A stretch of 64,000 bases of DNA, taken from the NCBI RefSeq assembly GCF_902832845.1, contig NZ_CADFDB010000003.1:511265-575264 (forward strand), given 5' to 3'. The notes below the pieces were generated by a model. That model had not been told where the DNA came from. It ran no database searches and saw only the letters and a list, made by a program, of their open reading frames with translations. Numbering within the stretch: the first letter of the stretch is position 1; every line of letters begins with the position of its first letter. This document shows, piece after piece, positions 9,987-17,311 of the stretch. Made by a program: the position numbers and the translations under genes. Origin of the DNA: Burkholderia metallica. GTDB lineage: Bacteria; Pseudomonadota; Gammaproteobacteria; Burkholderiales; Burkholderiaceae.

Positions 9987-10889
9987 ATGAGCTATCGCGA
10001 ACTCGTCGTCGAACTGGCCCGTGAGCATGCGGAGGCGCTGTCCGACGCGCTGCTCGAACTCGGCGCGCTGTCGGTGTCGGTCGAAGACGCCGACGCCGAC
10101 ACGCCCGACGAACAGCCGCTCTTCGGCGAGCCGGGCCTCGTGCCCGATCGCACCGCGTGGCAGCACTCGCGCGTGGTCGCGCTGCTCGCGGCCGATCACG
10201 AGCCGGCCGTGCTGCTCGCGGCCGCCGCGAACGAAATCGGCGTCGCCACGACGCCGACGTTCACCGTGCGCGAAGTCGAGGAACAGGACTGGGTGCGGCT
10301 CACGCAATCGCAGTTCGAGCCGATCCCGATCGGCGAGCGGATCTGGGTCGTGCCGTCGTGGCACGATGCACCCGATCCCGACGCGCTCGTCCTCGAACTC
10401 GATCCCGGCCTCGCATTCGGCACCGGCAGCCACCCCACGACGCGCCTGTGCATGGAATGGCTCGAGCAGTCGGTGAAGCCCGGCCAGTCGGTGCTCGATT
10501 ACGGCTGCGGCTCGGGCATTCTCGCGATCCTCGCGAAGAAATGCGGGGCGAACCCCGTGATCGGGATCGACATCGATCCGCAGGCCGTCGAATCGGCGCG
10601 CCAGAACAGCGAGCGCAACCGCGCGGAAGTCACGTACGGTTTGCCCGATGCGTGCCCGGACGGCGAATTCGACATCGTCGTCGCGAACATCCTGTCGAAT
10701 CCGCTGAAGCTGATGGCGTCGATGCTCGCATCGAAGGTCAAGCCGGGCGGGCGCATCGCGCTGTCAGGCGTGCTCGCGCGCCAGGCGGACGAAGTCGCGG
10801 CCGTCTACGCGCGCTACGTCGACATCTCGGTCTGGCGTGAACACGAAGGTTGGGTATGCCTTGCCGGAACCCGGCGCGAAAGCCTTTAG
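9987..10889 (+). CDS. prmA: Ribosomal protein L11 methyltransferase
   Basis: It transfers methyl groups from S-adenosylmethionine to ribosomal protein L11. The protein is 300 residues. The N-terminal substrate-recognition domain covers about residues 1-110. The SAM-binding motif [14 protein letters not shown] lies near 170-182 and the NPPY-related VANILSNPL near 232-240. The ATG follows the accC stop by 2 bases, so expression is probably coupled to acetyl-CoA carboxylase. The pairing of prmA with accBC is common in related bacteria, although no functional link is established by the sequence. Confidence 0.96.
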   Translation: MSYRELVVELAREHAEALSDALLELGALSVSVEDADADTPDEQPLFGEPGLVPDRTAWQHSRVVALLAADHEPAVLLAAAANEIGVATTPTFTVREVEEQDWVRLTQSQFEPIPIGERIWVVPSWHDAPDPDALVLELDPGLAFGTGSHPTTRLCMEWLEQSVKPGQSVLDYGCGSGILAILAKKCGANPVIGIDIDPQAVESARQNSERNRAEVTYGLPDACPDGEFDIVVANILSNPLKLMASMLASKVKPGGRIALSGVLARQADEVAAVYARYVDISVWREHEGWVCLAGTRRESL

Positions 10890-10934
10890 AATAGCGCTGT
10901 CCTTCACTCTGGCCAGCAGGCCGCCCGGCTCGAC

Positions 10935-12290
10935 ATGCTTCTTGCGACGCGCTGCCCTCATTGCGAAACCGTCTTCCGGCTGCAGCAGGAACAGCTCTCG
11001 CTGCATCAGGGGCTCGTGCGCTGCGGGCACTGCCACGAAGTCTTCAACGCAGCCGAGTCGCTCGTTTCCGGGCACGCGCAGCAGTCCGAGCCGGCCCTGA
11101 CCGAGCCGGCTGCCGCGCCGGACGACGACAACGCTCTCCATCAGGCCGCGCCTGCCCGGCTGTTCGCCACCGAGGCGCCGGTCGGGTCGCGTTCCAACGC
11201 CGATTACAAGCCCGAAGGCTGGGACATGTGGGCGCCGTGGCTCGACGCCGGCGTCGATCCGTCGCTGCAGCACAGCGTCGAGACCGTGCGCACCGGGCCG
11301 CTGGTGCCGCTCGCCCTTCCGTCGACGGCGGCCGGCGTCGTTCACCTGTCCGGCACGTCCGCACCGTTCGCGTCCTCGCCGGCCGAGCTGGACGCGTCCG
11401 CCGCCATCGCGCAACCAGACGAATCGACGCAAACGCAGACGCACACGCCGCAGGACAACGAACCATCGGCCGCAACCGTCGAGCGCGACCCGCGTGAACC
11501 CCGCTTCGTCGCCCACCTGCCGTCGGATGCCGATACCGGTCGCGACGCCGCCGAACCCGTCGGCTCTGCGCACTTCACCGTGCCCGAAGACGAACGCGCG
11601 CCGCGCGAACCGCGTTTCGCGTTCGCACCGGCGCCGGCCATTGCCGAAGCTGAAGCCGAAGCCGGCCCCGTCACCGCCACCATCCGGCACGACGAAACGC
11701 TGGCCGCGGCCGCCAGTGCACCGCCTGCCGCTCCGTTCCCCGCAGCGCTGACCGACGACGATCGTCCGCACTTCGCCGTCACGCGCGAGACGCGCGCGCC
11801 GCAGCGGCGCGGCATGCTCGGCGGCTTTTTGGGCGGTGTCGTCGCCGGCGTGCTGGCCGTGCTGCTCGTCGCGCAACTCGCGTGGTGGCAGCGCGAAACG
11901 CTGATGATCCACTGGCCCGTCACGCAGGGCTGGTTCCGCCAGGCCTGCGCACCGCTCGGCTGCACGGTCGCGCCGCCGCGCGCGATCGACGGCCTGCGGC
12001 TCGACGCGACCGACCTGCGCCAGCTCGACGGCCCGCGCGAACTCGAACTGAAGGTGCCGCTGACGAACCGCTACCGCGTCGCACTCGCGTATCCGTCGCT
12101 CGAGCTGACGCTGCTCGACGACACCAATCACGTGACCGTGCGCCGCGTCCTCGCGCCGCGCGACTACGTGCGCCCGGGCACGCCGATCGACGCCGGGCTG
12201 CCGCCCGGCACGACGCAGACGATGGTCGTCCGTGTCGACACGAACGGCACGCCCGCCTCGAATTTCCGCGTCCAGATTTTCTATCCGTGA
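10935..12290 (+). CDS. Zinc-ribbon (MJ0042-type) and DUF3426 membrane protein
   Basis: The protein is 451 residues. A zinc ribbon at the very N-terminus has C7-x2-C10 and C30-x2-C33. A long Ala/Pro/Glu-rich linker of about 250 residues looks disordered. One strong transmembrane helix spans about residues 292-318. The C-terminal DUF3426 domain of about 130 residues would be periplasmic if the N-terminus is cytoplasmic. The arrangement suggests a membrane protein with a cytosolic metal-binding head, but the function is not known to me. It lies 45 bases after prmA and 73 bases before tpx. Confidence 0.85.
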   Translation: MLLATRCPHCETVFRLQQEQLSLHQGLVRCGHCHEVFNAAESLVSGHAQQSEPALTEPAAAPDDDNALHQAAPARLFATEAPVGSRSNADYKPEGWDMWAPWLDAGVDPSLQHSVETVRTGPLVPLALPSTAAGVVHLSGTSAPFASSPAELDASAAIAQPDESTQTQTHTPQDNEPSAATVERDPREPRFVAHLPSDADTGRDAAEPVGSAHFTVPEDERAPREPRFAFAPAPAIAEAEAEAGPVTATIRHDETLAAAASAPPAAPFPAALTDDDRPHFAVTRETRAPQRRGMLGGFLGGVVAGVLAVLLVAQLAWWQRETLMIHWPVTQGWFRQACAPLGCTVAPPRAIDGLRLDATDLRQLDGPRELELKVPLTNRYRVALAYPSLELTLLDDTNHVTVRRVLAPRDYVRPGTPIDAGLPPGTTQTMVVRVDTNGTPASNFRVQIFYP

Positions 12291-12363
12291 CGCGCCGCGG
12301 CGCGCACATGCGCGCCCGTCTCAACCCGCGCGCCCGAGCGGCGCGCTATTTCGGAGCACGAAC

Positions 12364-12867
12364 ATGAGCAAAGTTACGCTGGGTGGCAACCCGATCGATC
12401 TCGCAGGCACGTTCCCGGCCGTCGGCACGCAAGGCGCCGATTTCAAGCTGGTCGGCAAGGACCTCGCCGACCTGTCGCTCGCCAGCTTCGCCGGCAAGCG
12501 CAAGGTGCTGAACATCGTCCCGAGCCTCGACACGCCGACCTGCGCGACGTCGACCCGCAAGTTCAACGAAGCCGCGTCGTCGCTCGACAACACGGTCGTC
12601 GTCGTCGTGTCCGCCGACCTGCCGTTCGCCGCCACGCGCTTCTGCACGACCGAAGGGCTCGAGAACGTCGTGACGGCTTCGACGTTCCGCACCGGCCGCG
12701 CGTTCGCTAACGCATACGGCGTCGACATCACGAGCGGCCCGCTGAACGGCCTGACCGCCCGCGCCGTCGTCGTGCTCGACGCGCAGGACAAGGTGATCCA
12801 CGCGGAACTCGTCGGCGAAATCAAGGACGAGCCGAACTACGATGCAGCGCTCGCCGCACTGAAGTAA
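12364..12867 (+). CDS. tpx: Thiol peroxidase (atypical 2-Cys peroxiredoxin)
   Basis: It reduces hydrogen peroxide and organic hydroperoxides, recycled by thioredoxin. The protein is 167 residues. The peroxidatic Cys is C60 in [10 protein letters not shown] and the resolving Cys is C94 in RFCTTEG, matching the C61/C95 pair of E. coli Tpx. The ATG at 12364 gives a start that aligns with the family ([10 protein letters not shown]); the upstream extension encodes no conserved sequence. A GGAGCAC ribosome-binding site precedes it. It lies between the DUF3426 gene and a PfkB kinase gene. Confidence 0.97.
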   Translation: MSKVTLGGNPIDLAGTFPAVGTQGADFKLVGKDLADLSLASFAGKRKVLNIVPSLDTPTCATSTRKFNEAASSLDNTVVVVVSADLPFAATRFCTTEGLENVVTASTFRTGRAFANAYGVDITSGPLNGLTARAVVVLDAQDKVIHAELVGEIKDEPNYDAALAALK

Positions 12868-12952
12868 GCTTTCTTTCGCTTTACCCTGCCGCGCCGCGCC
12901 TTTCGCGCGGCGCTGTCGCGCAGGGTCCCTCATTTCTACAGGAACGCACACC

Positions 12953-13891
12953 TTGGCTACGTTGATCTGCGGTTCGATCGCCTACGACTCCATCATGACC
13001 TTCGAAGGGCGGTTCCGCGAGCACATCCTGCCCGACCAGGTGCACCTCATCAACCTGAGCTTCCTCGTGCCGACGATGCGCCGCGAATTCGGCGGCTGCG
13101 CGGGCAACATCGCGTACGCGCTGCACCTGCTCGGCGGCGATGCGCGCATGATGGGGACGGTGGGCGCGCTCGACGCGCAGCCGTATCTCGACCGGCTCGA
13201 CCAGCTGGGCCTGCGCCGCGACCACGTCCGCGTGCTGCCCGATACGTACACCGCGCAGGCGATGATCACGACCGATCTCGACAACAACCAGATCGCGGCG
13301 TTCCACCCGGGCGCGATGATGCAGTCGCACCTGAACCACGCGGGCGACGCGCCGGACATCAAGCTCGCGATCGTCGGCCCGGACGGCTTCGACGGGATGG
13401 TGCAGCACGTGGAGGAACTCGCCCGGGCCGGCGTGCCGTTCGTGTTCGATCCGGGCCAGGGCCTGCCGCTGTTCGACGGTGCGACGCTGCGCCGCAGCAT
13501 TGAACTTGCGACCTACGTAGCGGTCAACGACTACGAGGCCAAGCTGGTGAGCGACAAGACGGGATGGTCCGAAGATGAAATCGCCAGCCGGGTCGACGCC
13601 CTCGTCATCACGCGTGGCGAGCACGGCGCGACCATCCGCCACAAGCAGGGTTCGGAGCAGATTCCTGTCGTGGCGGCCGAACGTATCGCCGATCCGACGG
13701 GCTGCGGCGATGCGTTCCGCGGTGGTCTGCTGTACGGCATCGAGCATGGCCTCGACTGGGCAACCACCGGCCGCCTAGCGAGCCTGATGGGCTCGATCAA
13801 GATCGCCCACCAGGGGCCCCAGACTTACGTACTGACGCGCGCCGAAATCGACGCGCGCTTCGAGACTGCATTCGGTTACAGTCTCAAATGA
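12953..13891 (+). CDS. PfkB-family carbohydrate/nucleoside kinase
   Basis: The protein is 312 residues of the ribokinase fold. The first PfkB signature GGCAGNIAYALHLLGG lies near residues 46-61. The second, DPTGCGDAFRGGLLYG near 246-261, contains the catalytic Asp and anion hole. The pattern suggests an adenosine- or ribokinase-like enzyme, but the substrate cannot be told from the motifs. The start is a TTG at 12953, with AGGAACG at 12940-12946 as ribosome-binding site. No ATG or GTG upstream preserves the conserved N-terminus. It lies 19 bases before the lipoprotein gene, probably in one transcript. Confidence 0.87.
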   Translation: MATLICGSIAYDSIMTFEGRFREHILPDQVHLINLSFLVPTMRREFGGCAGNIAYALHLLGGDARMMGTVGALDAQPYLDRLDQLGLRRDHVRVLPDTYTAQAMITTDLDNNQIAAFHPGAMMQSHLNHAGDAPDIKLAIVGPDGFDGMVQHVEELARAGVPFVFDPGQGLPLFDGATLRRSIELATYVAVNDYEAKLVSDKTGWSEDEIASRVDALVITRGEHGATIRHKQGSEQIPVVAAERIADPTGCGDAFRGGLLYGIEHGLDWATTGRLASLMGSIKIAHQGPQTYVLTRAEIDARFETAFGYSLK

Positions 13892-13910
13892 ATATTGTGG
13901 GAGAGCAAAG

Positions 13911-14384
13911 ATGTTGACGAAAAAGACCCTCACGCTCGCGGCCATGCTGGCGGCCTCGCTGACACTCACCGGCTGCTTCACCGCACCCGGCTCGGCGGAC
14001 GTCTATAGCGTCGGCCAGGCGCAGCGCGAACAGACGGTCCGCATGGGTACGGTCGAAAGCGTCCGCGCGGTGCGCATCCAGTCGGACGGCGGCGGCAGCG
14101 CGATCGGCACGCTCGGCGGCGGCGCACTCGGCGCGGTGGCGGGCAGCGCGATCGGCGGCGGCAAGGGCTCGATCCTGACCGCGATCGCAGGCGGTCTCGT
14201 GGGCGCGGTCGCGGGCAACGCGGTCGGCGAAAACCTCAGCACGGCGAACGGTGTCGAAATCACCGTGCGTCTCGACAACGGCGATCTGCGCTCGATCACG
14301 CAGGCAGCCAGCGGCGAAGCGTTCCGCGCCGGCGAGCGGGTACGCCTGCTGTCGAGCGGCGGCGTCACGCGCGTCACGCACTAA
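13911..14384 (+). CDS. Glycine-zipper outer-membrane lipoprotein (SlyB/Pcp-like)
   Basis: The protein is 157 residues. A lipoprotein signal peptide ends at LTGC, giving a lipidated Cys at residue 22. A glycine-zipper segment, about residues 62-105, has repeated GxxxG spacing (GGGALGAVAGSAIGGG, GGLVGAVAGNAVGE). A beta-rich C-terminal domain follows. Such proteins sit in the outer membrane and are thought to stabilise it; SlyB is controlled by PhoPQ in enterics, but nothing here shows that. A strong terminator follows 38 bases after the stop. Confidence 0.88.
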   Translation: MLTKKTLTLAAMLAASLTLTGCFTAPGSADVYSVGQAQREQTVRMGTVESVRAVRIQSDGGGSAIGTLGGGALGAVAGSAIGGGKGSILTAIAGGLVGAVAGNAVGENLSTANGVEITVRLDNGDLRSITQAASGEAFRAGERVRLLSSGGVTRVTH

Positions 14385-14422
14385 AACGGGTACCTCAGCA
14401 CGCGGCGCAAGCCGCGGTCGAA

Positions 14423-14454
14423 CGCATGTGCGAAGCCGCACATGCGTTTTTTTT
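14423..14454 (+). terminator. Intrinsic terminator after the glycine-zipper lipoprotein gene
   Basis: A perfect 9-bp stem (CGCATGTGC at 14423-14431 with GCACATGCG at 14438-14446) encloses a six-base loop and is followed by eight T residues. Confidence 0.92.
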
Positions 14455-14472
14455 CGTCCATACTCGCCGCTC

Positions 14473-14517
14473 CCGGCATACGGGCAGCCGGCATACGGGC
14501 ACCCGGCGTACGGGCAC
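14473..14517. repeat. Three tandem copies of a 15-bp unit
   Basis: The unit CCGGCATACGGGCAG occurs at 14473-14487, 14488-14502 and 14503-14517. The last base varies and one A-to-G change is present in the third copy. The unit length keeps any reading frame open, but no convincing gene runs through it. It lies between two convergent terminators. Confidence 0.85.
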
Positions 14518-14544
14518 CTGGCGCATCATCGAAAAAGGCGGACG

Positions 14545-14578
14545 AAAAAAATCCCGCCACCTGAGCCAGATGGCGGGA
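14545..14578 (-). terminator. Intrinsic terminator of the histone H1-like gene
   Basis: On the minus strand the arms TCCCGCCA (14578-14571) and TGGCGGGA (14559-14552) form an 8-bp stem, followed by seven T residues (A-run at 14545-14551 on the plus strand). It lies 66 bases after the stop of the histone-like gene. Confidence 0.9.
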
Positions 14579-14643
14579 CTGATTGAGTAGCGCTACTCAA
14601 CCCACGGACACCGCGTGAGTGTCCGGGTGGTGGTCAGCCGCGA

Positions 14644-15297
14644 TTACGGACGGCTGCCAGTCGGGAACGGCCATGCCGCTGCCGGGTTGAGCGCGGTCTT
14701 CACGCCCGATGCCGGCGCAACCGATGCGGTCGACGCGGTCGTTGCCGGTGCAGCCTTCTTCACGACGGCCTTCTTCGGAGCAGCAGCCTTCTTCGCCGGA
14801 GCGGCAGCCTTCTTCGCAGCAGGCGCAGCGGCCTTCTTCGCAGGCGCAGCCTTCTTAGCGGCAGCCTTCTTCGCAGGCGCAGCCTTCTTCGCAGCAGCCT
14901 TCTTCGCCGGCGCAGCCTTCTTGGCAGCAGCCTTCTTCGCCGGTGCGGCCTTCTTCGCAGCAACCTTCTTCACTGCGACTTTCTTGGCTGCAACCTTCTT
15001 CGCTGCGGCCTTCTTCGCCGGTGCTGCCTTCTTCGCGGCAACCTTCTTCACCGCGACTTTCTTCGCAGCAACCTTCTTGGCTGCAACCTTCTTCGTTGCG
15101 ACCTTCTTTGCAGCAACCTTCTTCGCTGCGGCCTTCTTGGCCGGCGCTGCCTTCTTCGCGGCAACCTTCTTCACCGCGACCTTCTTCGCAGCAACCTTCT
15201 TCACTGCAGCCTTCTTCGCCGGAGCAGCAGCCTTCTTCGCAACGGTTTTCTTTGCAGCGACCTTCTTAGCAGCCGGTTTTTTCTTGGCGGTAGCCAT
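14644..15297 (-). CDS. Histone H1-like Lys/Ala-repeat DNA-binding protein
   Basis: The protein is 217 residues. From about residue 5 to 180 it consists almost only of Lys, Ala, Val and Pro in short repeats of the type KKVAAKK and [10 protein letters not shown], as in histone H1 C-terminal tails and bacterial HctB/AlgP-like proteins. It should be highly basic, disordered and able to coat DNA non-specifically. A different C-terminal tail ends in [13 protein letters not shown] and looks conserved rather than repetitive. An AGGAGAA ribosome-binding site precedes the ATG. The repetitive coding sequence is prone to slippage, so length probably differs between strains. Confidence 0.93.
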   Translation of the reverse strand: MATAKKKPAAKKVAAKKTVAKKAAAPAKKAAVKKVAAKKVAVKKVAAKKAAPAKKAAAKKVAAKKVATKKVAAKKVAAKKVAVKKVAAKKAAPAKKAAAKKVAAKKVAVKKVAAKKAAPAKKAAAKKAAPAKKAAAKKAAPAKKAAAKKAAPAKKAAAPAAKKAAAPAKKAAAPKKAVVKKAAPATTASTASVAPASGVKTALNPAAAWPFPTGSRP

Positions 15298-15450
15298 GTT
15301 GTTCTCCTTCAGGTTCAGATGAGAGTCAGTTCAAACTACACCCTTCGTCAAAACCCGCTTCCCGCGGACGCTGTTCAGGACGTGCGCTTCGAAGCGGGCT
15401 ATTCATCGGCGTACGCAGATACCACGCGCTTACGCTAATGAATACGGTAT

Positions 15451-15564
15451 GGCGCGCGTGACCACCCGGCCTCGCGCGCCAAATCAAGTCGGTAGCCGGC
15501 GCACCTCGCGCCGCTACCCCTAATCGCTTGATCAAGCGGACCGCCACGCGGCCGTCCGCTTTTT
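15451..15564 (+). ncRNA. Candidate structured small RNA with intrinsic terminator
   Basis: Three stems follow each other in 114 bases. GGCGCGCG at 15451-15458 pairs with CGCGCGCC at 15473-15480. GGTAGC plus GGCGC at 15491-15502 pairs with GCGCC plus GCTACC at 15508-15518, giving 11 pairs with one bulged C. AAGCGGAC at 15534-15541 pairs with GTCCGCTT at 15554-15561 and runs into a T-tract. A 14-base palindrome at 15525-15538 overlaps the last stem and could compete with it. No protein frame fits, and no strong promoter is visible. I do not recognise a known RNA family. Confidence 0.35.
15534..15564 (+). terminator. Intrinsic terminator-like hairpin, plus strand
   Basis: AAGCGGAC at 15534-15541 pairs with GTCCGCTT at 15554-15561, and the T-tract covers 15560-15564. 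No plus-strand gene precedes it, which is why an RNA gene is suspected. It faces into the 3' end of nrdB. Confidence 0.6.
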
Positions 15565-15734
15565 CCGGAGGGAAGTTTGCCCATCCCACTGAAGGGTTCG
15601 CAAAGTGCCTGTCGTGTCGTTGGGCCGTTAAGGCACCGGGCATGCTTTGCATCAGGCGTTCTTGCTCCTAAACCTTGGGCCGGGGCCGAGAGGCCGCCGG
15701 CTGCTCCATCATGTGACGGGTTCGCTGCTGCGGG

Positions 15735-16946
15735 TTATTCCCAGGACAGCGCGCCGCCCGTCTGATACTCGATCACACGCGTCTCGAAGAAGTTGCGTTC
15801 CTTCTTCAGGTCGATCATCTCGCTCATCCACGGGAACGGGTTTTCCTCGTTCGGATACAGCGGGTCAAGGCCGATCTGCTGGCAACGGCGGTTGCTGATG
15901 AAGCGCAGATAGCTCTTGAACATCGACGCGTTCAAACCCAGCACGCCGCGCGGCATCGTGTCCTCGGCGTAGCGGTATTCGAGTTCGACAGCCTGCTTGA
16001 ACAGCTCGCGGATCTCGGCACGGAATTCGGCGGTCCAGAGATGCGGATTCTCGAGCTTGATCTGGTTGATCAGGTCGATGCCGAAGTTGCAGTGCATCGA
16101 CTCGTCGCGCAGGATGTACTGATATTGCTCTGCAGCACCCGTCATCTTGTTCTGGCGGCCGAGCGCGAGGATCTGCGTGAACCCGACATAGAAGAACAGG
16201 CCTTCCATGATGCAGGCGAACACGATCAGCGACTTCAGCAGCTTCTGATCCGCTTCGAGCGTGCCGGTCTTGAAGGCCGGATCCGTCAGCGTGTGGATGA
16301 ACGGGATCAGGAATTCGTCCTTCGCGCGGATCGACGCGACCTCGTGGTACGCGTTGAAGATCTCGCCTTCATCGAGGCCGAGCGATTCGACGATGTACTG
16401 GTATGCGTGCGTGTGGATCGCCTCTTCGAACGCCTGGCGCAGCAGGAACTGCCGGCACTCGGGCGCCGTGATGTGGCGGTACGTGCCGAGCACGATGTTG
16501 TTCGCGGCGAGCGAATCGGCCGTCACGAAGAAGCCGAGGTTGCGCTTCACGATGCGGCGCTCGTCCTCGGTCAGACCGTTCGGGTCCTTCCACAGTGCGA
16601 TGTCGCGGGACATGTTGATTTCCTGCGGCATCCAGTGGTTCGCGCAACCGGCCAGATACTTTTCCCACGCCCACTTGTACTTGAACGGCACCAGCTGATT
16701 GACGTCAGTCTGGCCGTTGATGATGCGCTTGTCGGCGACATTGACCCGCGCTTCCGTACCGCCGGCGGGAACAGCCGATGCTTGCGGGGGCACCGCAAGA
16801 TCGCCTTCGAAAATGTCGCGGACCTGATGGGCGGCAGGCGTTGCAGCCTGCAGTCCGACAGCCATTCCTGCGGAGGTGCGCATCGCGTTTTGCTGCGCTC
16901 CGCTCGCGGGAGTTACGGCAGTCTTCTCGTCATCCCAGTTGAGCAT
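15735..16946 (-). CDS. nrdB: Ribonucleoside-diphosphate reductase class Ia, beta subunit
   Basis: It holds the di-iron centre and tyrosyl radical that activate NrdA for reduction of ribonucleotides to deoxyribonucleotides. The protein is 403 residues, longer than E. coli NrdB (376). The N-terminal 70 residues look unstructured. The segment [11 protein letters not shown] matches the E. coli region with metal ligands E115 and H118 and radical Y122. A second ligand segment is [10 protein letters not shown]. The start ATG encodes MLNWDDEK. It lies 365 bases downstream of nrdA on the same strand. Confidence 0.97.
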   Translation of the reverse strand: MLNWDDEKTAVTPASGAQQNAMRTSAGMAVGLQAATPAAHQVRDIFEGDLAVPPQASAVPAGGTEARVNVADKRIINGQTDVNQLVPFKYKWAWEKYLAGCANHWMPQEINMSRDIALWKDPNGLTEDERRIVKRNLGFFVTADSLAANNIVLGTYRHITAPECRQFLLRQAFEEAIHTHAYQYIVESLGLDEGEIFNAYHEVASIRAKDEFLIPFIHTLTDPAFKTGTLEADQKLLKSLIVFACIMEGLFFYVGFTQILALGRQNKMTGAAEQYQYILRDESMHCNFGIDLINQIKLENPHLWTAEFRAEIRELFKQAVELEYRYAEDTMPRGVLGLNASMFKSYLRFISNRRCQQIGLDPLYPNEENPFPWMSEMIDLKKERNFFETRVIEYQTGGALSWE

Positions 16947-17311
16947 AAATTCTCACCATCAATTTAGAACGGTTTGTACCATCTTTTCCTGAGCGATAAA
17001 AGGGTTCGCTCACGAAAAATCCTTTTTTCGATTCGCGTTGCGACCTCGATACAACACTTTGAGCAACGCATCGTCGTTCGTGCAGCGCGCGATGCGAGTC
17101 GCGCGTGTATCGCGAGGTGCGCTCGACGCATCGAACGCTGATCGAAACGCGACGTCGTCGGGGATGTTTCGATCGCTTGTCACTGCCTGCAACGCAGGTG
17201 CCGCGTTACAGATTCCTTATCATTTTTTTAGTTGAGAGCGGCGCACACTTCAACCTCGATCGGTCGTCGTGCGCGCCGCGCCGACCTGCTTCTCAGGTCA
17301 GCCGCACTGCG
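16947..17311. other. nrdA-nrdB intergenic region
   Basis: This 365-base gap is unusually long for two subunits of one enzyme. On the minus strand a 6-bp hairpin GACCTG/CAGGTC follows the nrdA stop (17283-17299) without a T-tract. A possible promoter further on has TTGAAG and TAAAAA separated by 17 bases (about 17226-17254). A 60-codon frame with a TTG start exists at 17010-17192 but has no other support. I see no NrdR-like box here. Confidence 0.55.

Larger units (their letters stand above)
15298..15734. other. Intergenic region between nrdB and the histone-like gene
   Basis: This 437-base gap has no gene I can support. It must hold the promoter of the minus-strand histone-like gene; a weak candidate is TTGACG near 15350 on the minus strand. 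It also contains a chain of hairpins ending in a plus-strand terminator (15451-15564), listed separately. An 8-bp inverted repeat CCCGCTTC/GAAGCGGG lies around 15353-15397. The nrdB 3' side has no T-tailed minus-strand hairpin. Confidence 0.6.

Noticed and set aside
14644-15297. The regular repeats suggested a CRISPR or tandem-repeat array
   Set aside because: The repeats are in frame and encode a Lys/Ala protein; there are no unique spacers.
15326-15652. A 108-codon minus-strand frame upstream of the histone-like gene
   Set aside because: It runs through the hairpins at 15451-15564 and has no ribosome-binding site or family resemblance I can confirm, so I treat it as noncoding.
17010-17192. 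A 60-codon frame in the nrdA-nrdB spacer
   Set aside because: It needs a TTG start, has no clear ribosome-binding site and shows no recognised motif.
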